This document shows positions 19,168 through 29,917 of a DNA stretch of 64,000 bases, one piece after another. The stretch comes from Acrasis kona (lineage: Eukaryota; Heterolobosea; Eutetramitea; Acrasida; Acrasidae), in contig JAOPGA020000676.1 of assembly GCA_026419775.2 (NCBI GenBank), positions 1-64,000 of the forward strand, written 5' to 3'. The notes under the pieces are model-generated. The model saw only the letters and a program-made list of their open reading frames with translations, was not told where the DNA came from and did not search any database. Position numbers and translations under genes: made by a program. Position 1 is the first letter of the stretch. Each line of letters starts with the position of its first letter.

Positions 19168-19568
19168 GTGCGAAAATTTGTAATAACCCATATATAATGT
19201 TATTCAAATATTATTGAATTAAAATATTATTGAACCAGAATTTTGATCGTTTAAATCAAATTCTTTTCTGGATCAAAACATGCGACTGCACAGCTTGTCT
19301 TTGTCTCAACAGCGAATGAAAGCTTTTCAACTTTATGGTTTAGAATCACTGCATGTAGTATGTCACATTGATGAATGATTCTTACTTGATATGGTTGGAT
19401 AATTAAAAATCATGCACACTTTCTTTAATACAAATCATTCTGAAGCACCTCTTTTGTGTCTATGGAGCAATTCTATTTTTAAAGTAACATATTATTTTGG
19501 TAGAAATTGATGAGGCACTATCTAAAAACAAAACGAACAGAACCTAACAAACAAACAAAAAACTAGAT
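19168..19568. other. Intergenic, probable promoter side of tRNA-Pro and RGS gene
   Basis: AT-rich; no ORF, RNA gene or repeat recognised. Confidence 0.4.
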
Positions 19569-20183
19569 ATGACTAAGGTTAAGACAGTTACCATTAAGCC
19601 GTTATTTGATAGAAGTCAATATGAAGTACAATTCGAAAGTATATTTCAGTACAAGGATTTGCATGATAATTATCACTCGTATCTCAAAACTTCTCATCAA
19701 CAAGAACCACTTTTGTTTTTAACTGCAGTCAAGGAATTTAAACTACTTCCAAACGAAGTGAAAGCGATGAGTATCCTCGACAGCTTCATCAAAGAGGGTG
19801 GAAAATATGAGCTCAACTTGTCAAACCACACAAAACACAAACTATACCGAACAATGCAGTCTATTGAGACATCTAAAGACTGTAACACTCTTGCAAATTT
19901 ATTTGATGACACCTTTCAGTAAGTTGACCGCTTCTTGATATATCAATAACACAACGACAGCTTAATATCACTAGAATTGAGAACAGATTCCTACAATAGA
20001 TATCTTGCAAGTAAGTTCTTTGAGGAGTTGATAAACAAGAAGGGAGAAGACTTTTTGAAAAAAATATCAACAATCGTATCAATCCAACCTAAAAATAAGA
20101 AGAAGTCTCGAAACTTTGATGTTGCCAAGATGAGTGAATCTGATATCGAGTTCCTCGTCAAAGTCATGTCCAAGGCTCAATAA
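19569..20183 (+). CDS. Small RGS domain protein
   Basis: Two exons (19569-19918 and 19961-20183) with a 42-nt intron give 190 residues. The protein is almost all RGS domain: FESIFQYKDLHDNYHSYLK at the start, a central helix set, and RTDSYNRYLASKFFEELI at the end, which is the classic final RGS helix. The intron model is chosen because it is the one that joins the two halves in frame; an AG nearer the exon leads to a stop. RGS proteins accelerate GTPase activity of G-alpha subunits. There is no membrane anchor or other domain, so it is probably a cytosolic regulator. Confidence 0.82.
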
Positions 20184-20332
20184 AATCGAGTCATGAGTTA
20201 AATCAAACTAAATTGTATAATAAACAACGAATCTTTTTCAATCCATCTCTATCATGTCACAATAGAAGCAATCAAAGGAGAAGTTGGTTTGAATTAAACA
20301 ATTTTATTTTACATTATTACCATTCATTCAGA

Positions 20333-22485
20333 TTACATACGGTGTGTGCTTTTAGACGGGAAGTAACTTCCTAACATGTTAAAGTAGTCAGTAGAATTAT
20401 ACATCTGATTAGATCGGGGTGATTCCTGTCGTGTCTCCTTTTGTTCCTTGCGTGCCTTCTTGGTATCATTTTGCGCGTCTACATTTTGTGTGTCATTTGT
20501 GTTCTTCTCAAAAGGGAATTGACTGTTAGGTAATGGAGACGGATCATCAAAAGACATTGTTTGAGCGTTCACTCCCGCACTGCTAGTGGTTGCAGTGTCA
20601 GGTGTTGGTGGACTTATGGTGTCTTGGTATTCTGTTGTAGCGGCAGTTGGTTTTGTAGAGGTGGTGCTTCCGTGTAAACTCTTTGTTAAATTTTCTCTCA
20701 AAACTTCCGTTCCATATTCTTTTGGAGGTATCCAATTGGGATGCGTCATGGAGAAATTTAAATACGAAATTTCCATTTTTCCGTGCCAGCATCTTGGCTC
20801 ATTCTCATCAGTAGCTTGAGGCATAGAACCATACCTGACGTCACCATAGTATGAGAAATTAAAGGTTGAATATCTACAAATGTCTCCTACATTCGGATCC
20901 TTGACAGTTTTTTTATTTACAAAATCAATAATTCCCTCTGCACTATCAGGTAAGGAGAAGAAGAGGATCAAGGGAGTGATGAGAATGCTGCTCATTTCCT
21001 GCAACATCCATAATAAACTAACGGGAAATAGACTTTCAAACTCATCCCTGACAGATTGATGATGACCCAATCCTTTCCAATTTGGAGGACAATAATGAAT
21101 ATGTAGACAAGTTTCTTGTAGGAAAGTATCTGGTGCAAAGACACGATGTTCTTCAATTACAACACTACGAGAAGTTCCATACACAAGCAACAAGATTCCC
21201 AACCACCAAATAAGGGTTTGGTCAAAGAATGTTAAATACAATAAAGTAGGAGACTTCACAAAGCTCAAAACAATAATAACCGCGGCAAAGCTGCTGCCCA
21301 AAAACATCACTGACCTTCCAAAGATACTTAACAAGTGTGAAGGGAACTGGTCAACATATTTTGTAGCCGGCGCATAAGCCTCCTTCAATCTCTCTTCGAA
21401 CACATGCTGAAGTTCATTAAAATCTCTAAACTTCCATCTAGCCAGAGTTGACCATTTTCTTTCTATAATTGCAACAGGATCATTTTTTATTTGTGCAGAA
21501 TATTTGAAGAAGGTATAAACAAGTAAGAAGAAGAAAATGAATGGAGACGCAATAAAATTCAAAAACCCTAACAATCTAAACATATTCTTAAGTTCTTTGA
21601 CTTGTACATTTTTAATCTTGAAATCGGCACCAAATAGACTACTTATGGCATAACGTAAATTCCACACAAGACTCTGAGTGAGTACAAACCTCTTGTTGAG
21701 GAAGGGAATAGGTATACGAAGGTTTAGAATGTCCATGTTGACGAAAGCAATTAGATAATTGTCCTTTCGCATGATTCGGTTGGTAATGTCTATGGCGGTT
21801 AACTCTCCATTAATGTAAATGCTTTTTGTTTTTTGTAGCAATTCAATCTTCTCCACAACCTCGTGCCACTTGATGGTCTGAAGTTCTCTATCACTTAGGT
21901 TCAACTCCCTCTCGTAGAATATTTTAATGTAATACATATTATACAGTTCAATAATAAATTGTACAAAGCGGAATAACCAGTACGATAACATTGCGAGCTC
22001 AAAAGTGATGATTAGAATTCTCCACCAGGCCAGGTCTTTAAGGTAGTTTTCTCTGATGAGGTGTTTTGAAGCGGCGTTACATGTTTCTTGGTCTTTACAA
22101 TTCCATACCTGCTGCCAGTTGACTAGGATGGATAGAAACGATGTGAATCCAATCACGAACAACACATTTCTGAGAATGTTAAAATAAAAAAGAAATTTGT
22201 AACTTACATTAGCTTTAAAGTTCGATATGCAAACAAGCACCAAAAACCTTTATGTTTATAGAAGCTATATACTCTTTTAAAGAATTGGTCGAGGTCATCT
22301 ATGCCGAGGCTTTCTCTTTGGTTGTGCCCCGAGTCTATTAATGAGCCATCTGCATCGTTTGTTCGGCTTTCTAACTCTTCTATTTGTAGTGATGTCTCGT
22401 TGTTGATATTATCATCTTCTAGTTCATAATCGTCGTAGGAGTCGTGTTGGTCGAGTGGTAGGTATTGGGGTCCATTCGAACTCAT
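20333..22485 (-). CDS. ATG9: Autophagy-related protein 9 (lipid scramblase)
   Basis: Exons 22208-22485 and 20333-22169 with a 38-nt intron give 704 residues. ATG9 is a trimeric membrane scramblase carried on vesicles that seed the autophagosome. An acidic N-terminal tail precedes FFKRVYSFYKHKGFWCLFAY, then several membrane helices (for example NVLFVIGFTSFLSILV and FLNFIASPFIFFFLLVYTFF). Conserved landmarks are WKFRDFNELQHVFEERL, the re-entrant region around IWWLGILLLVYG, and SMPQATDENEPRCWHGKME near the end of the core. The C-terminal tail is Ser/Thr/Asn-rich and probably the regulatory phosphorylated region. The intron sits inside the first helix region, and splicing restores it exactly. Length is close to that of human ATG9A. 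Confidence 0.93.
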
Positions 22486-22752
22486 TCTTTTTTACAAAAT
22501 GTACAATAAAAAGTGGCGTGTCTCTTGATGTATGGAGTGTGTTTGCTTTTCTTTTGGTTATGTTCGAATATGTTACTCAACCAAGGAACTATGATTGGCC
22601 GATTCAAGTTGGTCAACATCGATAAGTAAGGATGCATCCTGAAATGATCTATGACACAGTCATTGCAAAACGTAAATGAATTTTAAAAGTAGCACCGAAG
22701 ATTCTTTCACCAACTACAAGACACAAATGTTACATCAAGTTGCATTGTTAAT

Positions 22753-23721
22753 TTATTGTTCAATTTCTAAAAATTTACAGGTCATTCGGTACAACTCGGC
22801 TTGCAATTCTTCATTCGTTGCCATCTTTGATTTGGCAGTTATACCACAATTCTCATAGTGTTCACCTGGTGTCAGCTCTTCTAGAGGCATCAATGCACAA
22901 TGTAAAGAGGTTTGTGCTCCTTGGAATACATTTTTAGAAAACATTAATTCAAACGGCTTGGTCATTAACTTCATCCATCCGGGTGTATCATCTTTTTGAC
23001 CCAACTCAGACTTTACATATCCAGGGTCTATTGAGAATGTAGTGACTCCAGTTCCTTGTAACTTCTTTTGCAGCTCTATTGTGAAGAGTAGCATGTATAG
23101 TTTTGAAAGTCCATATAGCACCATTTTATAATCTTTTTCCATGGGTGTTCTTAACTCTTCTTCAGTAGGAAGCTTGTCCCTCTTTGGAAATTTATGTGCA
23201 CCTGAACTTAGGTTTAGAATCCTAGCATTGTTGGCTTTAAGGTTCTCGAGCAAAAGACGGGTAAGTAGGAAGTGCGATAGGTAGTTGACCTGTCAATGTG
23301 TTAATGTCCTGTTGTATGTGCAACTTACTTGAAAGAATTGCTCGTAACCATCCTTTGTCACTCCATGGTCCATGAAGACACATCCTGCATTGTTTATGAG
23401 ATAATTGATCTGTAGATTCTTGCTCTCGAACGCTGTGACGAATTCTCTAACTGATTCGAGCTGAGATAAATCCAATTTCATAAATTCGACAGGTGGTTGG
23501 TTGTCATTCGAAACGTTCGTTTTATAGTGCTCTTGGATACGATCGACGGCTGCTTTCGCCTTTTCTTCACTTCTGCACGCCATTATGATGTGTGCCCCAC
23601 AAGCATTCATTGCTTTCGCTGTGGCTTCCCCAATGCCAGAATTGGCACCCGTAATAATTGCAACCTTTCCCCTCAATAGCTCTGGATTCTTCAAAAGCGA
23701 CTCAGCAACTAGCTTAACCAT
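22753..23721 (-). CDS. Short-chain dehydrogenase/reductase (retinol dehydrogenase-like)
   Basis: Exons 23329-23721 and 22753-23289 with a 39-nt intron give 309 residues. Rossmann motif TGANSGIG near residue 24, NNAG near 113, active-site Ser in LNLSSGAH and the YGLSK catalytic Tyr/Lys pair are all present. The arrangement (CRSEEKAKAAVDRI after the second strand, with an Arg) suggests NADP(H). The family includes retinol dehydrogenases and WW-domain oxidoreductases that act on lipids or carbonyls. A weakly hydrophobic N-terminus gives no clear anchor. The substrate is unknown. Splicing restores the helix between NNAG and the catalytic Ser. Confidence 0.9.
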
Positions 23722-23823
23722 TTTTCTATTTATAATTTACCTAAAAAAAGAAACTTCATTGTAATCAAAAGAGTGACACTACACCAAGAACAAACATGTA
23801 AACAAGTAAACGTATTTAATAAT

Positions 23824-24975
23824 TTATACAACATTCATAATCTTTCCCATAAAGAGAATGGTTGAGGAGGGGACGTGCTCAATAATCATCATGAAGGGTC
23901 TATTTGCAACAAAATCATAATTGACTGGATTCAACACTAATGATCTTGGGACGAATCTTACACCAGTTGCAGCCGCTGCTTCGGTGCCATGTTCATCTAC
24001 TTTCATGAATGATTCATGAACCACGGAATCAATCTTCAAAGCAAGGTTCTCCGTCATTTTGTTGAATTCTGCTGCGTTGCTGAAAGCCTTCTTCATTCCC
24101 ATCTTCTTCAAGGCCTTTGACAACTCTGTGGAGCATTTCACCTTAAACTTTGGAATGGCCAACCTTGTAAGCTTAACACTATTTGTAGTCAACTTGTTCA
24201 AAATGTCATGGTGGTCCGTAACATATGATTGTAGTTGGTTCATGGTATCTTCGGTAATGTCATGGGGGTCATGTGGCATTATGAATGTTGCACTAAAATC
24301 TCCGTTGTAAGGTAGCTTGACCCATTTTGCATTCTCGTTCTGTCCATACTGTGTGTTGTGCTCGTGTTTGTTCATCATGATGGCGTTTTCAGAGCTGGAA
24401 CCATCAATGTGGAAGAAGGTGTCCTTGGTGGTGTGATTTCTGTCGAAGGTATCTGACCATGATCCCTTGAAATGTATGGCGTTGGCAAGTACTACTTTTG
24501 TGTATGGGTCAATGCTTCCCTTGGGCATCAGGGATTTGATGAGGCCGTTTGTTTTGGCTCCAACCCATTTGTTTATTGTTCTTCTTCCTTGCTCAGGGTC
24601 TTTTTGGAAATTACAAAGGACTGATTCTGTATCATAATACTCTTTTAATTTGTTTTGGTATGTGTCTTGTAAATGTACGTGTGAGTCGACGAAGATGTTG
24701 TTGGCTAGCGTTAGGGTTCCATCGTCCATTGAGGGCCTTAGAGAGTCGTATAGGTTTTTGAATGACTTGTTTGTTTGTGTTGTTCTGTTGAGGTGCAGTG
24801 TTGATTGAATTTCATGGCGAGTGTCACCCTTGGCACCAAGAAGAGCCATCATAATTGCTACGAATACACTTAGTGGAGATATCATCAAGTTAGCATTGGA
24901 GTCAAGGGAGGCAACTGTCTTGAACAGTTCTCCACTGAACTTTTGTTGTGATTGTGATAGAGAGTTGGTGCTCAT
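23824..24975 (-). CDS. Serpin, inhibitory type, predicted P1 Arg
   Basis: A 383-residue single-exon serpin covering the whole fold: LMISPLSVFVAIMMALLGA near the start, NAIHFKGSW in the breach, and RPFMMIIEH at the C-terminus. The hinge of the reactive loop is DEHGTEAAAATG, matching the small-residue pattern of inhibitory serpins. Counting from the hinge Gly as P15 puts P1-P1' at Arg-Ser in FVPRS, so the expected targets are trypsin- or thrombin-like serine proteases. There is no signal peptide, as in intracellular clade B-like serpins. Inferred: protection against the cell's own proteases or ingested ones. Assignment of P1 by counting could be off by a residue. Confidence 0.92.
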   Translation of the reverse strand: MSTNSLSQSQQKFSGELFKTVASLDSNANLMISPLSVFVAIMMALLGAKGDTRHEIQSTLHLNRTTQTNKSFKNLYDSLRPSMDDGTLTLANNIFVDSHVHLQDTYQNKLKEYYDTESVLCNFQKDPEQGRRTINKWVGAKTNGLIKSLMPKGSIDPYTKVVLANAIHFKGSWSDTFDRNHTTKDTFFHIDGSSSENAIMMNKHEHNTQYGQNENAKWVKLPYNGDFSATFIMPHDPHDITEDTMNQLQSYVTDHHDILNKLTTNSVKLTRLAIPKFKVKCSTELSKALKKMGMKKAFSNAAEFNKMTENLALKIDSVVHESFMKVDEHGTEAAAATGVRFVPRSLVLNPVNYDFVANRPFMMIIEHVPSSTILFMGKIMNVV

Positions 24976-25137
24976 TTTTGTTTTGCAATTAGAGTATGGT
25001 AATAGAATGGTAAAAATAGTTTACGTGTTCTGGTATTACAAAACCCTATCAAAATGTACTTTTCCTGTTACGGTCAATAGGCGCTATACGTACAACACAT
25101 ACTAAAAATAAAATGATTCTATTCACAAAATATTTAT

Positions 25138-28100
25138 TTACACTTCGACCTTTGCTTTTGATCTGTACGTTAACTTCAAACCATTAGAACCCAAACTATA
25201 GAAAGAGGAAATGGACTCTAGTCTTAGGGAGGGATCAAGCACTTCATCGAATATTGTAATTTCTAATTGTATGGAGGCCCTTAACTCTAATTTGTTCTTC
25301 AAGTATTCTTGTAAACTTTTGATGGTAGTCTTGTTGCTTATTGTTACTGTGCTTGGCTCTAATTCATAAACACCAGTCTTTCTACAATTCTCATTTTCAT
25401 CCATTACCAATGAACAACTAATGTCTTCTTCGCCTTCTTTTAGAGAAGATTGGTTCGCTATTAGCGAATTGTCAAGGGGTGGAGGCGACTGCGAAAGACC
25501 CAACAAAACGCTCACCATCTGTCGGCTTTCTTCTTCTGGTCTTTCTGGCTTGTCTTCGTTTTGACTTCTTTGTTCTTCTGCTTCAGAGAACAAATTCAAA
25601 GCTCTAAATAAAACATTGCCTTCGACTTCCTCTACGCGGGCCTTCTTTGAAGAGGGTTGTGAAACGGAGGAGGATCTTGCTCTTTTGTTGGATGGTGTAG
25701 TAGCTTGAATGCTTGTGTTGGTTTTCTTTTTTGGTCTTTCAATCTCATCTACATCGTCAGTTGCTTCTTTTCTTCTCTTGTTTGATGGTTTAGCGGAGAT
25801 TTTTTTCCCATTCGGAGTTTTCTTCTTCTTTTCCGGAATTTCCTTGGCACCAGCAGCGTCGGGACCCACATACACAGTGTCAGGAGCCACAACAAAACTA
25901 TTTAACTTTTCAAGAGGAACACCTGCGGCCTTGAGATTCTCTGTATGTTTTTTGATACTAGTGGGTGTCCTAGATGGATGGAACGACGAAATGTTTTTGT
26001 TATATATTGCTGTGAAATCTGGTTCTTCAGGGTGTCTCATGTGTAGTTCAGCTTTGATCTTTTGTTCCTCGCTCTCACAGAACGGTATGAAGTTGTAACG
26101 TGGGTTGATTTTTAATGTTGACGACGAATGTTTGTGTGGTGATGGGTCCAAAATCTGAGAGAAGCTTGGTAGGGAATTTGAGTTTGTTGATGTTATCAAG
26201 TTTCCGTTACTAATAATAGTCGACTGGTCCAACGTAACTGCTTTGAATAGAACGGAAATGGGATTGTTCGGCCTGTGGTGTCTTTCGCACAAAATTACTT
26301 TAATGTATTGTTCGGGCTCCTCTAGCACAACTTTCGAGTTTGGCATTTTTTCTTGTCCATCCAGATCGATCCTTAATGAGTGGAAATCCGGTTGTGTGAT
26401 TGAGCTTAGTGGGGGTAGAGTGATGTTGTTTATTGACTTGGTATTGAGTTGGACTAATTCTTCTTCAGCGTTATAGTAGTGAGGTTCAGGTGCGGCTCTT
26501 GCAAAAAAGTCATCGTGACTTGTTCCGAAACTACCACGCTCCATGTAAGAAAAGAAATTCATGTTTGAATGATTAAATGGTACTTTTTTTCCAAATGCTG
26601 CTGCTGTCTTTGTGTATCTCTTGTAGTTTTCGTATTGTTCATGTGTGATGGTTTGTGAAGGTGATGTCAAAGGAGACATGTTTTGAGGGATAGCCGCTTG
26701 TGAAAGTGTGTTGGGGAATGCATGTTGTCTTGGAGATGGTTGTGTCGTTGTGTAATCTTGATTTGATGTTTGGTCCAGGCTAAGATCAAACTTTGTTGGA
26801 GATGAATTCGGCGTTCCTTCCTGTCCCGTTTCAATTTCTTTTTTACGTTGAAAGTATCTATGACGACATTGTATGTCTGTCCTTCCGGGTATGCCTTCCG
26901 CAATCTTTGTCCATGAACTCTCTCCGAAAGATGTAACCCTTGCAAAAAGTAGGTCGTCTTCTTCATTTGTCCAGTCCCCTTTTATAATTCTTGGGTTCAA
27001 GACTCTATGCCAGTGCTGATTGCATTGGTCGGCTTAACAGGTCAACAACTAATTTCACACGCTAAAACATACCTGTGAACAAACCGCCAATCTCGACAGC
27101 AATCTTCTTCCAGTTACGTGGTCCGTGCTTAAGTACGGCCTCTCTTAAATCCTTGTTTTGTTCTTCTGTCCACCGCTGACAGGTTTTACTTCTATTCCGT
27201 AGTCGCTTGTTCAAATTTTTCTTGCCTGTAGAGAGGCGTGTTAAAAAAGTCGGCTTAGCTAACTGGACTTACTGTCGGGATCCTCGCTTATTGCGACGGT
27301 ATCGTCAACCACTTGAAAGCTATTTGTGGATGTGCTTGTGCGTTTCCCCATATCTTTTTGATCTTGTGTTTCTAAGGTGGAGTGGAGTGTGATCTTTTTT
27401 CTACAATGGACTTACGATTCTGTAGGTGAGGTGGAAATTCAACTGGGTTGTTCGCCAATTGGCTAGTTCTATTATTATCTGGGACATTTTTAGGACCCAT
27501 CTCTATATATGGAGTCTGGCTTGTAGAAATGGATTTTTGTGTAAACATTTCTGGAACTGGGGCATTTTTTGGAGGGAATAATGGATGGGTTGAGTTGAAC
27601 CCATTTTGATGGAGGGTGATGCTCCTGGCGTTTTGGAGACTTGGTTTGGATTCCATCAACCTACCGGCAGGTCTCGTTTGAAAGTTGGGCGTTGACACTG
27701 GAGCAAATTGAGGCTGTGGGTGTTGTGGGGGATGTGGCATGGGCGGTGCACCGCCAACATTCTGCATGGGCGCGATAGGGTGGAAAAAAACATTATTTGG
27801 TAGAGAAGCGTTTTGGGTACCCGCCGGTGTGTTCACAATGACGATTTGAGTACCAGGTACAAACTGCCTTATGTTATTCATGTTAACATTTCTTGGAGGA
27901 GTTTGTTGTGCTTAAAAGATTGTTAAAAATTAAACATCAAATTTTCTTACGTTTCATTTGTTGAACGTATTGTGGATATTGGAAATGTTGCATGTTAACA
28001 TTTCCGTATGGTACATTCATTGGAGCGTTATGTCTCTGTAAATTTGGTTGTGCCCTAAGTGGTGCTTGAGTCAATGGTGGGGCATTCACAAACTTGAAAT

Positions 28101-28407
28101 TTAGGTTTGATGTTCGTGGGACCAATTGTCTTATTGCATCATTGATGGACCCTGATGGTGCAACTTTATTGTTTGCAGTTCTATTAGCATTATCCTTTGC
28201 TTGTAACTGTTGTGCTTGCGGTCGAGTGCCCGGGACTGGTGCAGGAAATGGTAATTGTGGGGGTCTTTCGACAATATCTGGTCTTGGCTTTTCTTGTTCT
28301 ACCTTTTGTGTGTCCGTAAAATTAAAGAAGTGATTGATATCCTGTGAAGCGAGCTCTTGTGGCTCGTTAGTACTGTTTCGTCTCTCAACGTTCTGGTCGG
28401 TGTTCAT
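25138..28407 (-). CDS. Two-repeat MYB-like transcription factor, five exons
   Basis: Exons 27951-28407, 27416-27910, 27273-27371, 27073-27225 and 25138-27032 join in frame across introns of 40-47 nt, giving 1,032 residues. The N-terminal 350 residues are Pro/Gln/Asn-rich and disordered. Two MYB repeats follow: the first from RWTEEQNKDLREAVLKHG to CNQHWHRVLNP, with three Trp, and the second from GDWTNEEDDLLFARV to CRHRYF. The two central introns interrupt the MYB region, so the unspliced last exon shows only one repeat. A basic stretch (KKKTPNGKKISAKPSNKRRK) is a likely nuclear signal. Target genes are unknown. The long disordered tail may hold activation sequences. Confidence 0.88.
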
Positions 28408-28889
28408 ATCCTATATGATAGTCTTTTTAGTCGCTGTTGAGTAATAGGACCGTTGTGAATTTTTCTCTTCGATTGTCGCTGACAGACGTTTCCGTAGGTT
28501 ACTACGAAATATTATTATGTTTGACTACCGTCACTCAATGTCAGTTGAGTTGTTACGATTGGCACTCACCTGGTTGCCTGTCAACTCAACAACCAAAAGA
28601 GGACCATGACACCGAGTGGGAAGATTGACTAACAATGTGGAACTAGTTGTCAACAGTTGGAAAGACAAAGACGAGTTGGGAGAATCAGAACTTTTAAACT
28701 ACCGATAACATTACACATTCTAACTGCATTAGATGACATATTGAACGTTGATACATCAAACTACATTAGATGTATCACAACGGTATGGTTGACCAAGTCA
28801 ACTCACTCTATTGTTTCATTGGACCAGAGAGAGAGCAGCCCTAAGCTATGAAGTCAAGGATGGGATGTTTGAATAATACATAGAAAACA
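28408..28889. other. Divergent promoter region
   Basis: Lies between the MYB gene and the plus-strand gene at 28890. Small ORFs here look non-coding. GTTGAC/GTCAAC-type words recur (for example near 28647 and 28793), possibly by chance. Confidence 0.4.
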
Positions 28890-29567
28890 ATGACACGATC
28901 ACAACGTTCAGCTGCTACCTTTCTAACTCCAGTGGTACCAAGAGTAATTGAAGAAGTATTAAATGAAGATCGTACCGTTGAAAAGGAAACGTTCAAGCAA
29001 CTCCCACAGAACTTTCGTGAGCGCAGATTCTCACTTTCAAAGATTCTGAAAAAAAGGAAGTCTAAGCAAGCGGCAAAGAAATCTGCTCAGGCCCCTACCA
29101 ATTTTGTGCTTGACTCTACACGCTCTGTTCTGCAGAAAAACATTAGAAGGAATGTGTATTCAAGCACCCCAACCCATGTTGACATGCCGTTGGAACTGTT
29201 CAAACAGACATTTAACACCACCACCTGCAACACGTACACACCATTGAGAAAGCTGCCTAATTGTGTGGAGGGAACGGCACTACGTATGACGGAGGAACAA
29301 TTCATCAAGATGTACGGGGAGAATGAAGAGTTCCGTAAGTACAAAAATAATACTGTCACCGTATCCATCAAGTTCCCCATCACATTCTACTTTTCGTACC
29401 AAAACATTGGAAGCAAGTACCACAGTAGATTTAAATGGTACTCCATCCCTCTTGTATGCACGGACGAAAAGAAAAATGTACTGCCTACCTATAATCACAG
29501 GAAAATCAATGCTGGTATAGCCGCGCTGCAAAGAAAAAGGAGAATGGAAAACAAACGCTCAAAATAA
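28890..29567 (+). CDS. Basic protein of unknown function
   Basis: A 225-residue single-exon ORF from the first ATG. It begins MTRSQRSAATFLTPVVPRV and has a Lys-rich segment (LSKILKKRKSKQAAKKSAQ), a middle part with ELFKQTFNTTTCNTYTPLRK and a C-terminal beta-rich part (TVTVSIKFPITFYFSYQNIG), ending with a basic tail. The composition suggests a nuclear or nucleic-acid-binding protein. No family recognised. A GT at 29335 resembles a donor (GTAAGT), but the frame stays open through it and looks coding. Confidence 0.6.
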   Translation: MTRSQRSAATFLTPVVPRVIEEVLNEDRTVEKETFKQLPQNFRERRFSLSKILKKRKSKQAAKKSAQAPTNFVLDSTRSVLQKNIRRNVYSSTPTHVDMPLELFKQTFNTTTCNTYTPLRKLPNCVEGTALRMTEEQFIKMYGENEEFRKYKNNTVTVSIKFPITFYFSYQNIGSKYHSRFKWYSIPLVCTDEKKNVLPTYNHRKINAGIAALQRKRRMENKRSK

Positions 29568-29917
29568 ATGTTGTATTGTATGTATATGTTAGCATTAAAT
29601 CTCCACTTTTTTACCTCAACAGTTGTATTGTACAGTTGTATCATGGTTACGGTTTTGTTTGGCAGGGATGTTAATAAAAGACTTTTCAAAATTGTAAACA
29701 ACTTGTCAACTCCAACTACTGTTCGTCTGATGTGAGATTGTATTTGTATGGACACCTGGTGGGCGTAGGGAGACCGTACGTGTAGGAATTTATTTTTTAT
29801 ACAGGTCCTTACGTTTGTCGTTTGTGCTCCTAGTAATATGGGTGGCTTCGATTCTCTATATGAACGTTGTGGTGCAAACCTATACTACACAATCAACTTC
29901 TGAACAACTTTGTAAAA
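29568..29917. other. Intergenic, promoter side of the dioxygenase gene
   Basis: No convincing ORF. A possible 5' non-coding exon or intron (GT near 29803, AG near 29833) cannot be ruled out. Confidence 0.35.

Noticed and set aside
28437-28851. Two small plus-strand ORFs upstream of the basic protein
   Set aside because: Composition is not protein-like and the first lacks context; this is the shared promoter region.
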